A DNA stretch of 64,000 bases from Nilaparvata lugens (Eukaryota; Arthropoda; Insecta; Hemiptera; Delphacidae): the NCBI RefSeq assembly GCF_014356525.2, contig NC_052511.1, positions 27,336,097-27,400,096 of the forward strand, in the 5' to 3' direction. Shown piece after piece: positions 13,335-25,440 of the stretch. Numbering within the stretch: the first letter of the stretch is position 1; every line of letters begins with the position of its first letter. The translations under genes and the position numbers were made by a program. The notes under the pieces were generated by a model that made no database searches, was not told where the DNA came from, and saw only the letters and a program-made list of their open reading frames with translations.

Positions 13335-13625
13335 TCCCACACAGGCACACGCATCTTTTGTTATCGACAGACGACGAAATCATCAAGTGTTTTTCCAAGG
13401 ATGAATTATCCTTTTCATGTCCTTCAGGGAGTTTTCTCAGGGATGAGACCTAGTGCAATCGAATTTTGATATCATAAACCTACTATATTCCGAGTTTCGT
13501 GAAAATCGTTAGAGCCGTTTTCGAGATCCGTTGAACATGAATAACCATATAACCAGATAGCCAGATATAAAAATAGAAAAATGTAAACAGATATACAGAA
13601 ATTGCTCGCTTAATATAATAGGATA
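13335..13625 (-). repeat. Dispersed repeat, inverted copy inside the hAT element
   Basis: Reverse-complement relative of 12,079-12,356, sharing AGAGCCGTTTTCGAGATCCG and GCTCGCTTAATATAATAGGA. The two copies could form a long hairpin. Confidence 0.6.
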
Positions 13626-13838
13626 ACAACTTATAGTCCAGTCAAATGGTCGTTTTTCAGAAAACAGCCCCGAAAGAATTTTTTCTTTGAACATAAATAA
13701 CCATATAACCAGATAGCCAGATATAAAAATAGAAAAATATAAACAGATATACAGAAATTGCTCGCTTAATATAATAGGATAACAACTTATAGTCCAGTCA
13801 AATGGTCGTTTTTCAGCAAACAGCCCCGAAAGAATTTT
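13535..13838. repeat. Tandem duplication, 156-bp unit, two copies
   Basis: The segment with ATAACCATATAACCAGATAG and AATGGTCGTTTTTCAG repeats with period 156 (landmark at 13,541 and 13,697). The copies differ by a few substitutions, so the duplication is recent relative to other repeats here. The first copy overlaps the end of the inverted repeat at 13,335-13,625. Confidence 0.75.
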
Positions 13839-14041
13839 TTTCGATGGTTTTATTTGTATTTTGGGGCACTAAATTCTAATCTGAAATTTGCTGACACAAC
13901 AGAGGGCGACTTCACCCCCAAAATTTTGGACTTTTTTTAAGTTTTCCATTCAATCTCGAGAACCTTGAATTTATCGAGATAAAGCATTCTCTATATAATA
14001 TTAAAGATAATGAAATTTCCAATGAATTGACTGGTCGCGCA

Positions 14042-14200
14042 GGACTACTTTTTGGATTTTTTATCTGAAGTGTTCCACAAGATACACAACTTCGAATGTT
14101 CAAGAAATTTGTGATATTTCCCCCATTTTCACAGTCTCGCATATGCAACGTTGCGTATCTTGTGGAACACTTCAGTTAAAAAATCCAGAAAGTAGTCGAG
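14042..14200. repeat. Inverted repeat, arms about 48 bp
   Basis: The left arm contains GGATTTTTTATCTGAAGTGT and TCCACAAGATAC; the right arm is its near reverse complement, GTATCTTGTGGAACACTTCA and GTTAAAAAATCC. The loop is about 60 bp. It lies inside the hAT element. Confidence 0.65.
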
Positions 14201-15610
14201 GTTGTAATGAATTTTCTCCTCTTTTCACTCCCATGGATTATACTTCTGTTTTCAATACCGTTAAAAAGTTACAGCCAATTGAATGATGATCTTTATTTTC
14301 TCATTTTTCTTGCGATTGTACTGTTATTAAAGAGTCTCTAAAATGAGTACAATACATGATAGAAACTTGCGATTGGTCTTAAATGAGAGAAAATTCCATG
14401 CTCTATAAGCTGCCTTAAGTTGATCTTGCATCACTGATTATATCGAAAAACTGTCGAGACTGTGAAAATGAGAAAAATATAGAAAATTTCTTGATTTTCT
14501 GAATCAAACGTATCTTACTTGACGATTATATTTTTACAAAAATCATTCACCTCACATAAAAGAGGAGATTCTTTTAGTTTGCGATGTTGTTTATAATTGC
14601 ATTCCCATTTCAAAGATATTAATATCATCATGAAACGCCTTCGAAATTAAAATAATTATTAGATTAAAATGTACATTACAATTTTACTTATCATTGTGCT
14701 TTTAAGAAAATTAGGTTGCAACAGCAAGGAAACTCAAACACAGGACCATTTAAAATTGAGCAAATGAAATCAGAATAATAGTGGATGATGAAGTTATGAT
14801 TTATTTTTGTCAAAGATTTACCTTCAAACTCATAGGCTTAAAATTACTAAAATTCCAGCATACATATTATCATCAATTGTATTTTTTTATGCTTTATATT
14901 GAGTTACACTTTGCAAAATATAGCATTGTAAAGGTGGGAAAAAGTATTAAAATTAACTACATTAGGATATCTCTATTTAATACCTTGATTTTTTAGCCAT
15001 GATTTAAAATGTTGACATAAAATATAAAAAAAATCATGCCCCCCTCCAAAAATGTTGATGGCGCAAATTGCGCCATGCCCCCCCCCTTGTGGGCACCCCT
15101 GGCCTACCGTAAACTATTACTATACCACAATATTTCTATGTACATTGTACAGCTCCCACCTTTGGTTATTTGGAACACTATAGCATTTTAGCTATATCAT
15201 ACTTTATTATACAGTAGTTGAAAAACAGAAATTGAATTATTCAGAGTTGACAAATAGTAATGTTAAAAGTAATGTTATCGAAATGCAATTTCTCAATCTA
15301 TGGCAATAAAATGAGAGTATAGCTTTTAAAAAATGATTTATAGCAATGTATCTATATAAATTAATATTGTATTTTAAACTTTGTTCAATAGTCCTTGAAT
15401 TTGTTCAATAGTTGATTAGTCGTTGAATTGTAGTCTATAATAGCTCGATGGGGAATACACAGTTTCAATCGCTTGTTGTTAAATTTATTTCTTTTCTATC
15501 ATCAGTAATCTTTTTCTTTTTTCTTATTCCAAAACGTATTTTGTACGGAATCTTATTGGTGGGGGGGGCGGGGCGTATTAGCGTAGTTTGAAATGTTTAT
15601 TAAACACTAG

Positions 15611-15852
15611 GCTATCAGAAAACCCGTGCTCCGTAAGGATTTATTTTAAAATTTGAAAAACTGAAAACTTGACGTAATTAAATTTTGAAGAATTGAAAAT
15701 AGGCCTATAGTCATCCACGGTTAATTAAGAATCTATATGTAAAATTTCAAGTTAATCAGTCCAGTAGCTCAGACGTGATGATGCGTCAAACATAATTTTC
15801 TTATCCCGTACGTGTATAAGTCAGTTATTTCCTTTATTATAGTATAGATATA
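15611..15852 (+). repeat. Dispersed repeat, solo copy of the 4-kb element's terminal repeat
   Basis: Shares AACCCGTGCTCCGTAAGGAT, AATAGGCCTATAGTCATCC, AAAATTTCAAGTTAATCAGT and CGTGTATAAG with 55,740-55,986. No paired inverted copy is nearby. Confidence 0.7.
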
Positions 15853-18800
15853 ACATGGTTAACTAGTTATATAAACTTATAGGATCTTCGTTTTATAACT
15901 TTGAAAAAATTATTCAAGAATATAGCTATTGATGAGGATTTAAAATTCACAACAAACCAATTCAAAAACTGATCCAGGTTTTTTGTTTTTACAATAATAT
16001 ATCTTCCTATGTATTATTATTTACTTTATTGTTGTAAATAAATAAATATTCCAAGGCGCTTGATATGGTTGACTAAGCTTTCTCAGCAATATCTTCTGAT
16101 TTCAAAATATTTAGAAGTATGAGAAATTATTTGAGTAATTAAATTGCTGATGTAATTATTATAAATCTGCTGATTTTGAGTTTCTTCAAAGCTCATTTTT
16201 CACCCAAATGCAAGTTTAAAAAAAATGTGATGAAAGTTTTAGAATTGGTTTTACATTTACAATTCTAACATGAAGGCTGATACATTTTTCTTTCTATCAA
16301 ATGAAAAATAATCTTACAAGCTATGTATTATTACTAACAGTAGTAACCAATTATTGAAAAATGGTTATACTAATTCATAATACTGAAGTATGTGGACTAA
16401 TAGATTGTTTCTATACCTAGTTTGTTTCAGTTTGTTTCTATACTTGAAATAAGCACTGGGAAATAAAATTTGCAAGAAATTTATTATTGTCTGTTACTCC
16501 GAAAGTTCCTTTAAAAATAATTGATAAAAACTTCATTACTAACTACAATATTCCTGAACCTGCGCGATCATTATTTTAACTTTATGAATCCAATCAAAAT
16601 CTATTTTTGCCGAAACAGTCTATCACTCTTATAAATGGTGTTTTCCACATTAATGAACAAGGCCTGTTTCTAATTACCAATTGACCTTCTAATTATCTAC
16701 CCACATCGGTCACACTCTCTCTCTCTCTCACACACACAATGTCTATTAATACTCAGATCGGCGTCTGCCCTTCTTTTCTATACCGCAGAAATTGAGACAA
16801 AAAATTCCCAGCAGTAAAGTCGTATCCGTGAAGGTTTTTTACGAAGTGAAATGCAGGAAAATCAGAGTTTTCAAAAATTGACCTTGAGTTATTCTGTTAA
16901 AAGTTTTGAAGTAATTCCTACTGATTGAATTGGAATATAACGCATGTAGAATTTACAATACGGTTCTCAATAACTTCAATACAATATCGGTATCAGAATC
17001 ATGGGTTGTATATTAGGTTCAACGGTTTAAGCATTGTGCTTGCTCACCACTTTCGCAAATTCTTATGAGCCGTTTTAGAAAATATTTGAATCGCAGTGGT
17101 GTCGCTTACGGCTAGTCAGGCTAAGTTCAATTCATTCCTATTCTAACCGTGCCTTTTTGAGTTCTTGTAAAAACAAATACGATCAATTTTATCGGATGAA
17201 AGTAAATAAATCCCAGAAGGAGAGCCAGTCTTTGAGAATAGAAGAAGAATTCAGTACTCAGCAGCGTTATCATTGAAAGATATGTATTTCCGTAGATTCT
17301 AATTATAAATATACATTTTTAATCCGTTTATAATATCCATTTTTTATCTGTGAGCTGTTGATGATAAAAGAAATATCTAAGCAATGTCAATTGGAAATTT
17401 GAAGGATATTCTTTAAGATACTTCTCGGAGAAAGACGTTACCGCTCTTGTATTCTCAATATCATATTTGGTCAGCTAAGCCAATCAATTTCATCAATTTC
17501 AATGGTTTAGTAGAACCTGGAAAATGTAGGGTCAATAATCTATCGTAATCATAACTCACGTTCCCAGTACACAATCCTATAATTAAGTTAGCATCATCTT
17601 CAGCAAAATACATAATATATGACGTGCTCATTCTAGGCTAACAGTAGAATCTGATCCAAAAATGTGTTATCCACGTGTAACAAGTGAATCGTTCAAATAA
17701 TATGCTCTCCCGCTTTTAATTTGAGAACTGCCACAATTCCAGATAATCTGCAGGAAAACTTGGTAGAATATTTGCCAAATTTTTCATGCCACGTGTCTTA
17801 GATTATTCAAATATTCTCGACATATATGCCCAGTAAAACAACTCATTTATTACAGTCAACCCTTCAAGTTCCAGACCATAAGTCTTGATTTCAGTAATAA
17901 CTCGTTTACCTTTAGCCTCCATCTCCAAGTAACAAAGGTTGTCCTTGGAGGCAGAGAATTACTTCAACGCCATGGTACAACCTGATTCTTGCAAAGCGAG
18001 TTTCTTCAACTTCTAGATTCTCGAATCTCACGGTAGAGTGGCATACCTGATTTTCGGTGTAGTTGCTTTCATTTTCCCATGCATAATAACATTGTATTTG
18101 TGTATTCTTACTAAGTCAGTATCAATTTTGACAAATGTCTGTATCCTTTTTTTAGGAATAAGACTTTCAAATGTTCTTGCATACTTCAAAATCATGGGAT
18201 TTTCTCCACATCATTTTCTCAATAGATAATTTGATAATTAATCAAAGTTTATTCATTGGACATATTTGTCATAGTAGCCCACATATTCTGTGCATTCAAT
18301 GAACATTGATCTAACACCCTCCTACTTTGAGAGTTTTAGAGACACCATCACATTGGACCTAATTGAAGGAAAGATTAGACCTCAAATTCCACTTCGAACC
18401 CCTAAATTTTTCTGCCAAAGCTTGAGCAATGGACAATGATGTTTGTTGTTCAACTCAAGGTATATGTAAAATAATTCAAATGTTCATCTATTTCTATTAA
18501 CGTGCCAGGGAGTAAATAATAATAAACGTCGTCAAATCTTCCCTTAATAGATCAAACAAAAATGTTATGTCGTTTGGACAATATTATTATAATAAATAGC
18601 AGAATATTAGTTCAATTTTTATTATTTGCTTCAATCAATAAATTTTTTAATGAGAGATGAAGTTATGGCTGTGTACTGAGTAGTGTTCATGCGGACTTGA
18701 ATAACGTCAAGTCCTTCAAAAAATATGAACGGAATTGAGTGATTGTGCTTCCAAGAATTATTTTTACAATTTCCTGTTCTTGTATTTACAGAGAATGTAC

Positions 18801-20142
18801 CTGTACACTTGAAAATTACACTTGGCTTGTCAGTGACTCATTCGATAGCACATGGGTTTTGCAGTAACTGTAGGCTTCATATTATTATTCTAGTTCTCAA
18901 TGAAGGTCACTTGACCATGTAGGTTGCATTCATCAATTACCAATCGGAATGTTTTTCTATACTCAATTGAAAACACTTGTATATTTTTGTAAACTTCTTG
19001 AAGCCCACTCGTATGATAAATAATAAATACAATATAATTTACGCTTTCTCCTTTTTAAACTATTACACTATTTCCCCATCACATTTTTCCCTTTGTACAA
19101 TATTCTCCATTAACTCTCACGGAATATTTTCATAGAGATTTAATTCTAATGATACTCAAGTTATTTCGCTGCAGTCAATTCTTTGCTCTAGCAAGTTATA
19201 CTTCTGAGTACCTCTTTAATGAAAGCACACCAGTATGTTGCACCATATTCTACTTTGCTTACATATCACAAGAAGGCCAATACGGGCTCCGTACATTCCT
19301 AGCGAATTAAGAGCACATTATTAGCTGTTATTGAATATTTGAAACAGTTTTCGTAGAATCAGTTACCTACCTATACATTACGAGTGATTGATATAACTAA
19401 ATTATTGTACTTTCCTTGTGCCTGAAATCATTTCCAATGAAATAATTCCATAGTAGTAGGCATCATTAAGTTCATGCTATTAGATGAGAAGCTTACATTT
19501 GTGGCGATATTTCCGGGAAAACAGTGTAAATCGCCATTCTCAGCTATGGGTTGTGCTTTTTTAAATTCATAACTTGATACTAAAGATAAGATTGTAATGA
19601 AAGAAATTATTTTAAATGACCTTGCGTTGAATTCATATTATGGTATTGATTCATTTGTAAATAGAACAGAATAATTTGTTGCAAATTTATAGATTCATTT
19701 GTAAATAGAACAGAATACTAGTGATTTGTTGCACATTTATTGGGCAAATTGTCATAAATTTAATTGACTAAAGTATCGTGGTGTATGTAGTATGTAACTC
19801 TTCAATTAATCCTTCCTTGGTTTTATTCATAAACCACAAGTGCTGGATTAAAGATTATACTTTGCTCCCCTGCTAATTTGATTAGAACTATATCCTACCA
19901 CTGGAATGTGTCAGTTTCAAAGGTAAGCTAAGCTAGCTATTATATTAATAAAAACAATATTTATTTTTATTTATTTATATTTTTTACAAAGAAGAACTGA
20001 TTGGGAGAGAAAAACTAAGGATACGCCTTGTACTATTCCTCTCCCAAATTAACATTTTAAAAGTCTAAAATAGGGTTATGATTTCACTTTACTAAAATTT
20101 AGTCCATTTTCACTTAAAAACAACTTATGATTTTCATTTAAA
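15853..20142. other. No gene recognised
   Basis: AT-rich, with a small CT/CA tract near 16,717-16,738 and a 48-bp tandem duplication (GATTCATTTGTAAATAGAAC) near 19,650-19,735. No exon with flanking splice signals was seen. Confidence 0.55.
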
Positions 20143-20320
20143 CTTGAAGTACCCTTTATTATTTAAAATATTAGAACGACTAGTTTCGACCATAGGTCAA
20201 CTATTTTCGACCATAGGTCAACTAGTCGTTGTAATATTTTAAATAATAAAGGATACTTCAAGTTTCAATATTGTTTTATTAATTTATAAAAGTAGCCCAT
20301 TCAAGTGAAGTGTTTCTAAT
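20143..20320. mobile_element. Foldback element (copy 2)
   Basis: Arms ACTTGAAGTACCCTTTATTA and TAATAAAGGATACTTCAAGT around a centre with TTTCGACCATAGGTCAACTA in tandem (CGACTAG / CTAGTCG hairpin). Right flank AAAAGTAGCCCATTCAAGTG is the inverse of the left flank of copy 1. Confidence 0.7.
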
Positions 20321-21689
20321 TATTATAGATATATATTTTTTGAAAAATGCTTCCGATGTAAAATATTCTCTTGGTTTATCAGAATTAATGTCAAATATGG
20401 CATTACTCTTATTCTCTCATTGACGCCAAATATAGGACAGATTATCATTTGCAAAACGTTTTTATTATTTTTTTTTATTTTTTATTTTTTGAGAGAGAGA
20501 GAGAATGAGTCTTTTTACTCATGTGGATGCCTATCTTCAAGCGATGATTATTTTCGAAGTTATAATTAGTTGTAAAAAAGACTATTAAATCAAAATTTAA
20601 ACATTTTTACCCAGCAATTTGAGTTAAATTGAAGTCTTGAAGGGCTGTCTTGCATGCAGGTATTGCAGGAATCTTATTAAAACATGTTTTTGGTGGATAA
20701 CAATATGTTAATGCCAATACAAACAAAACTCGAAGTATCTTTCTCGACTGAAATAGCTTATTGTGGATTGCAACATTATTATCAAGTTCTTCAATTTTTC
20801 GTTGACCATGATTCAAGTACCCATCCAAATAGTCATTGATCTCTTTTGAAGTGGAAAATAGAAACCAACCCTTGATTCACAAATGAATGTTATTAAATTA
20901 AACTTTCACCTTCTCCAATCAGGCTTCTCCAATTCTCCAACTCCAATCAGGCTGCATTTTCTCAAAGGATGTACAGGTCGGCCTCCCCTTTTTACAGGCT
21001 CAAATGTATTAAGGTTGCTACTAAATTTCCAATCATCAACTAGATAACAATTTATCAGTATATTCAATCAATATCCAACCTTTTTGGGGTGAGAACGAAA
21101 TCCTACCCTTCGCAAGTCAAGACAAAGTTCAAATACCCTTCAGCCCAAATTTAGGGTTGTGCTTGAGATGGAAGCTGAGGTTCGAGCTATAAAGTGTGTA
21201 TTGGAATTAAAGTACAAACTAGGAAACTACCAACCTACAGCCCAAATCAAGGAAGATGCTTCCGTTTGCCATTCACATGTTTGAGGCGAGATGGAATCTA
21301 ATCCATGTTGGGAGATATCAAAATTACAGAAACCTGTTATTGAAGTGCTCCATTTTTTCTCAAAAATGAAAAATTACTCTAATCTTTCATTCAAATAATT
21401 CGACTAACATAAAATTATACCGGTGAACCCACTGTATGCACTTCATAATTATCTACCAATATTGTTAAGTTGCTTCATTTATTTAAAATCACAACATTCG
21501 ATTTGATGTGCTTACATTTTGAGAACCGGGGTGGAAGCTGGAATGCAATCTACAGTGAGCCTTCGATAAAAAAATACCAACTTTCATCTGTACTAATAAA
21601 TTATCCTAATATACAGTACTCTTCTCATCCGAATCATAGTCAAGCTATATGGGCTGAGAGCATACATAGTGACAAAATTCCCCTAATAT

Positions 21690-22060
21690 GTTCCAAATTT
21701 CCCTCAAAATTCAATGTCACAATTTTTGTGAGAGGAAGTCTAATTACAAAAAATGCTCACTGTAAGCTGTAATCGACGATTTTTCGGTTTCAAATTCCCC
21801 TCAAAATTTAATATCACAATTTTTGTGAGAGGAAGTCTAATTACAAAAAATGCTCACTGTAAGCTGTAATCGACGATTTTTCGGTTTCAAATTTCCCTCA
21901 AAATTCAATGTCACAATTTTTGTGAGAGGAAGTCTAATTACAAAAAATGCTTACTGTAAGCTGTAATCGACGATTTTTCGGTTTCAAATTCCCCTCAAAA
22001 TTTAATATCACAATTTCTATGAGAGGAAGTCTAATTACAAAAAAATGTTAGCTGTAACCG
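21690..22060. repeat. 97-bp tandem repeat, about 3.8 copies
   Basis: Landmark CCCTCAAAAT recurs at 21,701, 21,798, 21,895 and 21,992 (period exactly 97). Units contain GTGAGAGGAAGTCTAATTAC and GCTGTAATCGACGATTTTTC. Copies 1 and 3 share CAATGTCAC while 2 and 4 share TAATATCAC, an alternating two-unit structure. The 100-codon frame at 21,470-21,772 runs into it and is not considered a gene. Confidence 0.9.
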
Positions 22061-22385
22061 ACCATTTTATAGCCTACATACATAGAAGTGGTACTGAGTT
22101 TGAAAAAAAAATCTGAACCGCAACTCATTCCCCATTTTTCGTTAAAACGAGTAGTTTGCTCAATATTTTTGCCAAAAATGCAATATTTTATTTTCACCTA
22201 AAATGCAATATTCTATTTTCTGTGACTGAAATTCGACAGTTCAAGATCCACTAGATCATTTCCACCTTATATTCAGGAGCCAAATATCAATTTTCCGATT
22301 TTTAAAAGGTTTCCTAATACCCTTACTGATTTACTTCATTATTTATTATCTATTGTCAAAATTCACCATTTAGTGGCAAATTTAG

Positions 22386-23015
22386 TGAGTGAAAGCCGTG
22401 TTGGGGCTAGCCTGCCAGCCCCGTGTTGGGCTGCTTTGCTGCACATTGTCGACCGACGACATCCGTGTGGAGACATGGTCTGGCCAAGGGGTGAGGTGGT
22501 ATTCAGGGGGGGTTGGGGTGTTGCGTCGACTCAGCCAGTACTCCAGCACTAGCTCCGGATCGATAGTCCGCTTCACACACCCCTCTCATCGGTACAATGA
22601 GGAGGAGGAGGAAGCGGAAGGAGTGAAGAGGCCTCCTCCTCCTCCACCCTTTCATCCCCCCAGCCATGCTCGCGCACTCATTCTGCCGGGACTCTTGTGC
22701 GCCTTCCATTCATTCCGAAATTCACCATCGCCGCGCCCCATACCTCTCTCCTCCTCCTCCTCACTGTCGTCCTCCTCCATTTATTACGACTACTGTTGGA
22801 ACTGCATCAGGAGCCGCCGGCCGACCGACCAGCTTTTGACTGTGTATGTCGTGTGGTGACTGACGCATTCCCCCCTCCCCTCACGCACACACCTGCACAG
22901 GTTCCAACGAAAGCGAAACTTTTAACGATAGTGTGTGCTGGCAATGCCTCATGTCTGCCTACCATCAAGCCGGCCGGTCATCAGTCGATACAATTGGTAG
23001 ATGGTTATAGGTAGA
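22386..23015. promoter_or_regulatory. GC-rich island, possible promoter or non-coding 5' exon
   Basis: About 630 bp clearly richer in G+C and CpG than anything within 20 kb, with CCTCCTCCTCC tracts, CCGCCGGCCGACCGACC and a polypyrimidine-to-CAG junction (CCTCACGCACACACCTGCACAG, ending near 22,899). It lies 3.9 kb before Galphaq exon 2 on the same strand. Long frames on both strands here are by-products of GC richness and tracts (Pro, Ser and Leu runs) and match no protein I know. A CpG-type promoter or 5' UTR exon of Galphaq is an inference. Confidence 0.3.
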
Positions 23016-23216
23016 GGCTGATTTGATTGGTGTGCAATGGTAGTATCATAGGGAAGAGATAGCACAAGAATATATCCCATGGTATTGGGCTTTTATGTTC
23101 TAATTTTTAATGTTAAATAAAGCTAATAGTCCTAGTTGGTTTTCGTGAAACTATGTGACGCTTGTAGTCTCCCATACTGTACTGTTCTTACACTCAACAC
23201 AACATGAATAATTTCA

Positions 23217-23325
23217 TTTATTTTTATTTATTTATTCACACTTCATAATACACAAATCAGATATATGATGAGAAAAGGACCAACAGGCCTAGCCCAAAAC
23301 TGTTCCCTTTCCGAATTTTTATATA
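23217..23325 (+). repeat. Dispersed repeat ending AACAGGC..GCCCAAAACTG, copy 2 of 3
   Basis: TTTATTTATTTATTCACACT .. AAAGGACCAACAGGCCTAGC CCAAAACTGTTCCCTTTCCG AATTTTT. Confidence 0.5.
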
Positions 23326-23900
23326 TAGACAGTAGTCGACAGTAATTGGCTTGAGTTAACAAGAAATTGGCTTGAAATTTGGAACATGAACTACCTTATA
23401 CCATGGGATATCTTCTTCTGCTATCTTTTCTCTATGGTAGTATGCTGTAGGCTTGGGAGAAATTCTATTGGTCTCAGACCAGAAATATAAAGCTGTTTGT
23501 CTATATGTAACAAAATTCGGGAGAGGAACAGTTCTGGGCTCCCTCAATTCCTCATTCACTTCAAATAATTGTGTATAATTAAATCAATAAATTAAAATGG
23601 ATTTATCTGGTCCAAGCTAGTTAGCTGGTAGGTAATCCTATAAATATTGATATAGGTGGTGAATTGGAAAGATAGAGTAAGCATAAGAAGATTTTGTAAG
23701 TTGAAAGCAGTTTGTAAATATGGAACGTATGAAGTGTTCTCTAGGGATAGTTGGGAATGCTATAGAGTAGAGAGAGGTGCTTTAGGTAGCAGATATGTAT
23801 AGCTGTTGGTGAAGAGTAGGTAAGATAAAGTATGCAATGGGAAGATATTGTTAGTAGTTTGTAATTTGTAAGATATGGAATATTTCACAGGAATAATCAA

Positions 23901-23985
23901 TTAACTTGAAACTGTCATTGACTGAATGGGAAGCACTGATGTTATTCATAAGGAATGCTGACAATGTAAAGTTGATTTCACTATA
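23901..23985 (+). repeat. Dispersed short repeat, copy 3 of 3
   Basis: AACTTGAAACTGTCATTGAC TGAATGGGAAGCACTGATGT, continuing AATGCTGACAATG and TTGATTTCACTATA like copy 2. Confidence 0.5.
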
Positions 23986-24742
23986 AAAGGTTTTAGTATC
24001 ATGAAAGATGTATGATAGAACGAGCTAAATAGGAAGATATAGTAAGAAGTTTGCTACATGTGATATATGAAGTATTTTATTGAAATAGGTAATTTTTGGA
24101 ATAAGTAGGGAATAGCCAAAGGTTGTAGGCAGTAGTATAAAGGAATATGCATAATAAAGAACTGGAGAGTACAGAAGATAGACTGGCAAGAAAATATGCA
24201 AAGAGTAGGAAGAGATACTTTAGGTAGCTACCTAGAATATCCAACCTACCTATAAAGCATGGAGTAAACAATCTAGATTGGTTATTCTACTATTGTAGCA
24301 GGTAGGTGAGTCAATAAATAATAACAGAATTCTTTATTATCCCAATTTATTACATTATTTCACATCACAGTATTGTACCACGCTCTTTGTGTTTTAGTTT
24401 TAGAATTTGTTGTTGGTTGTATCTTTTTGTATGTTACATTGAAAATCTTAAAAATCTGGTCACAACTTTCCTTGCTCATTGAACTGCAAGCCTCATTCTT
24501 AAACGAGATTAATTTAGGGGAATAACATAATGACGATTGGCGGCAACATATATTTGAAACTTTGATCAGACTACTGTATATGTGTATATAGGTAATATAA
24601 TTGTTTTCAGAGTACTTTTTCCTTTGTGTAAATTGTGAAATTCGATGATTTTTATAGAAGTCGTCAAAACATCTGTTCTACAGATGAAATATATCGACTA
24701 TGTGTTTTCTTTATAAACTGCTCTACATACCTACCTCATACA

Positions 24743-25216
24743 CGAGAAGGAGGTTACAAAGTCCATTTCTCAAGGATGGGGTAGACCCCCCATTAGTTTC
24801 CCAGGAAGGAGACTCATAGAGCTGTTGAAAGAGCTGATAAATAACTATACCGGGTATGAATTTGAAAAAAATCGGTCAACTCATTTTTGAGAAAACCGTG
24901 AAAAACGTGGTTTTTTAGTCATTATTCGCAATTTTTCACAAGGTAATTACGGAGCTCCTGCAATTTTACCAGAAATGAGTTTCATGTCAGTTGATAGGGC
25001 TTTTAAATAGCTATCCATGGTATAAATTTGAATAAAATCGTTAGAGCCGTTTTCGAGAAAACCGTGAAAAACATGGTTTTTTGGTAATTATCCGCCATTT
25101 TTTCCGCCATCTTGAATTGAATTTCATTGAATTTCTTACTGTCGGATCCTCATTGTATAAGCACCTTAAGTTTAAAATTTCAAGTCAATCGGTTAATTAG
25201 GAATGGAGTTATCGTG

Positions 25217-25315
<99 letters not shown>

Positions 25316-25440
25316 AAAAATCATGTTTTTGGACTCAGGGGACCTTGAAACGTATAGAAAACTTGAAATTAGGGTACCTTAATTTTTTTTGGAAAGCAAT
25401 ACTTACCTTACCTATGGTAATAGGGCAAGGAAAGTAAAGA
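24743..25440 (+). repeat. Dispersed repeat, long copy with internal (CA)n and shared 3' tail
   Basis: Contains two diverged internal units (AAATCG..AACTCATTTTTGAGAAAACCGTG and AAAATCGTTAGAGCCGTTTT), then CCGCCATCTTGAATTGAATT, a 94-bp (CA) run and the tail GGACCTTGAAACGTATAGAA. The same order is found at 59.96-60.41 kb. No reading frame. Confidence 0.7.
25219..25312. repeat. (CA)47 microsatellite
   Basis: Uninterrupted 94-bp CA run. It occupies the same position as the degenerate ACACAGACGCACATACACTC segment in the sister copy at 60.24 kb, so it expanded from a sequence internal to the repeat. The His-Thr frame across it is not a gene. Confidence 0.95.

Larger units (their letters stand above)
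11528..15101. mobile_element. hAT-type DNA transposon insertion, non-autonomous or decayed, 3.57 kb
   Basis: Terminal inverted repeats begin CAGGGGTGCCCA at 11,528 and end TGGGCACCCCTG at 15,101. They are flanked by a perfect 8-bp direct repeat, GCCTACCG (11,520-11,527 and 15,102-15,109). CAGGG-type ends plus an 8-bp target duplication are diagnostic of the hAT superfamily. Just inside both ends are C-rich tracts containing ATGGCGCA..CCCCCCC. No transposase frame was seen; the interior carries other repeats (12.08-12.36, 12.42-12.56, 13.34-13.84 and 14.04-14.20 kb), so it is a dead carrier or a long non-autonomous element. Confidence 0.85.

Noticed and set aside
21690..22060. CRISPR-like array
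   Set aside because: Units are contiguous 97-bp tandem copies without unique spacers, in a eukaryotic genome.
22389..22859. 156-codon + frame and overlapping - frames in the GC-rich island
   Set aside because: Proline, serine and leucine runs come from CCT/TCC tracts; frames overlap on both strands as expected for GC-rich DNA, and no domain is recognised.
25127..25348. 73-codon frame with poly(His-Thr)
   Set aside because: It is the translation of the (CA)n microsatellite.
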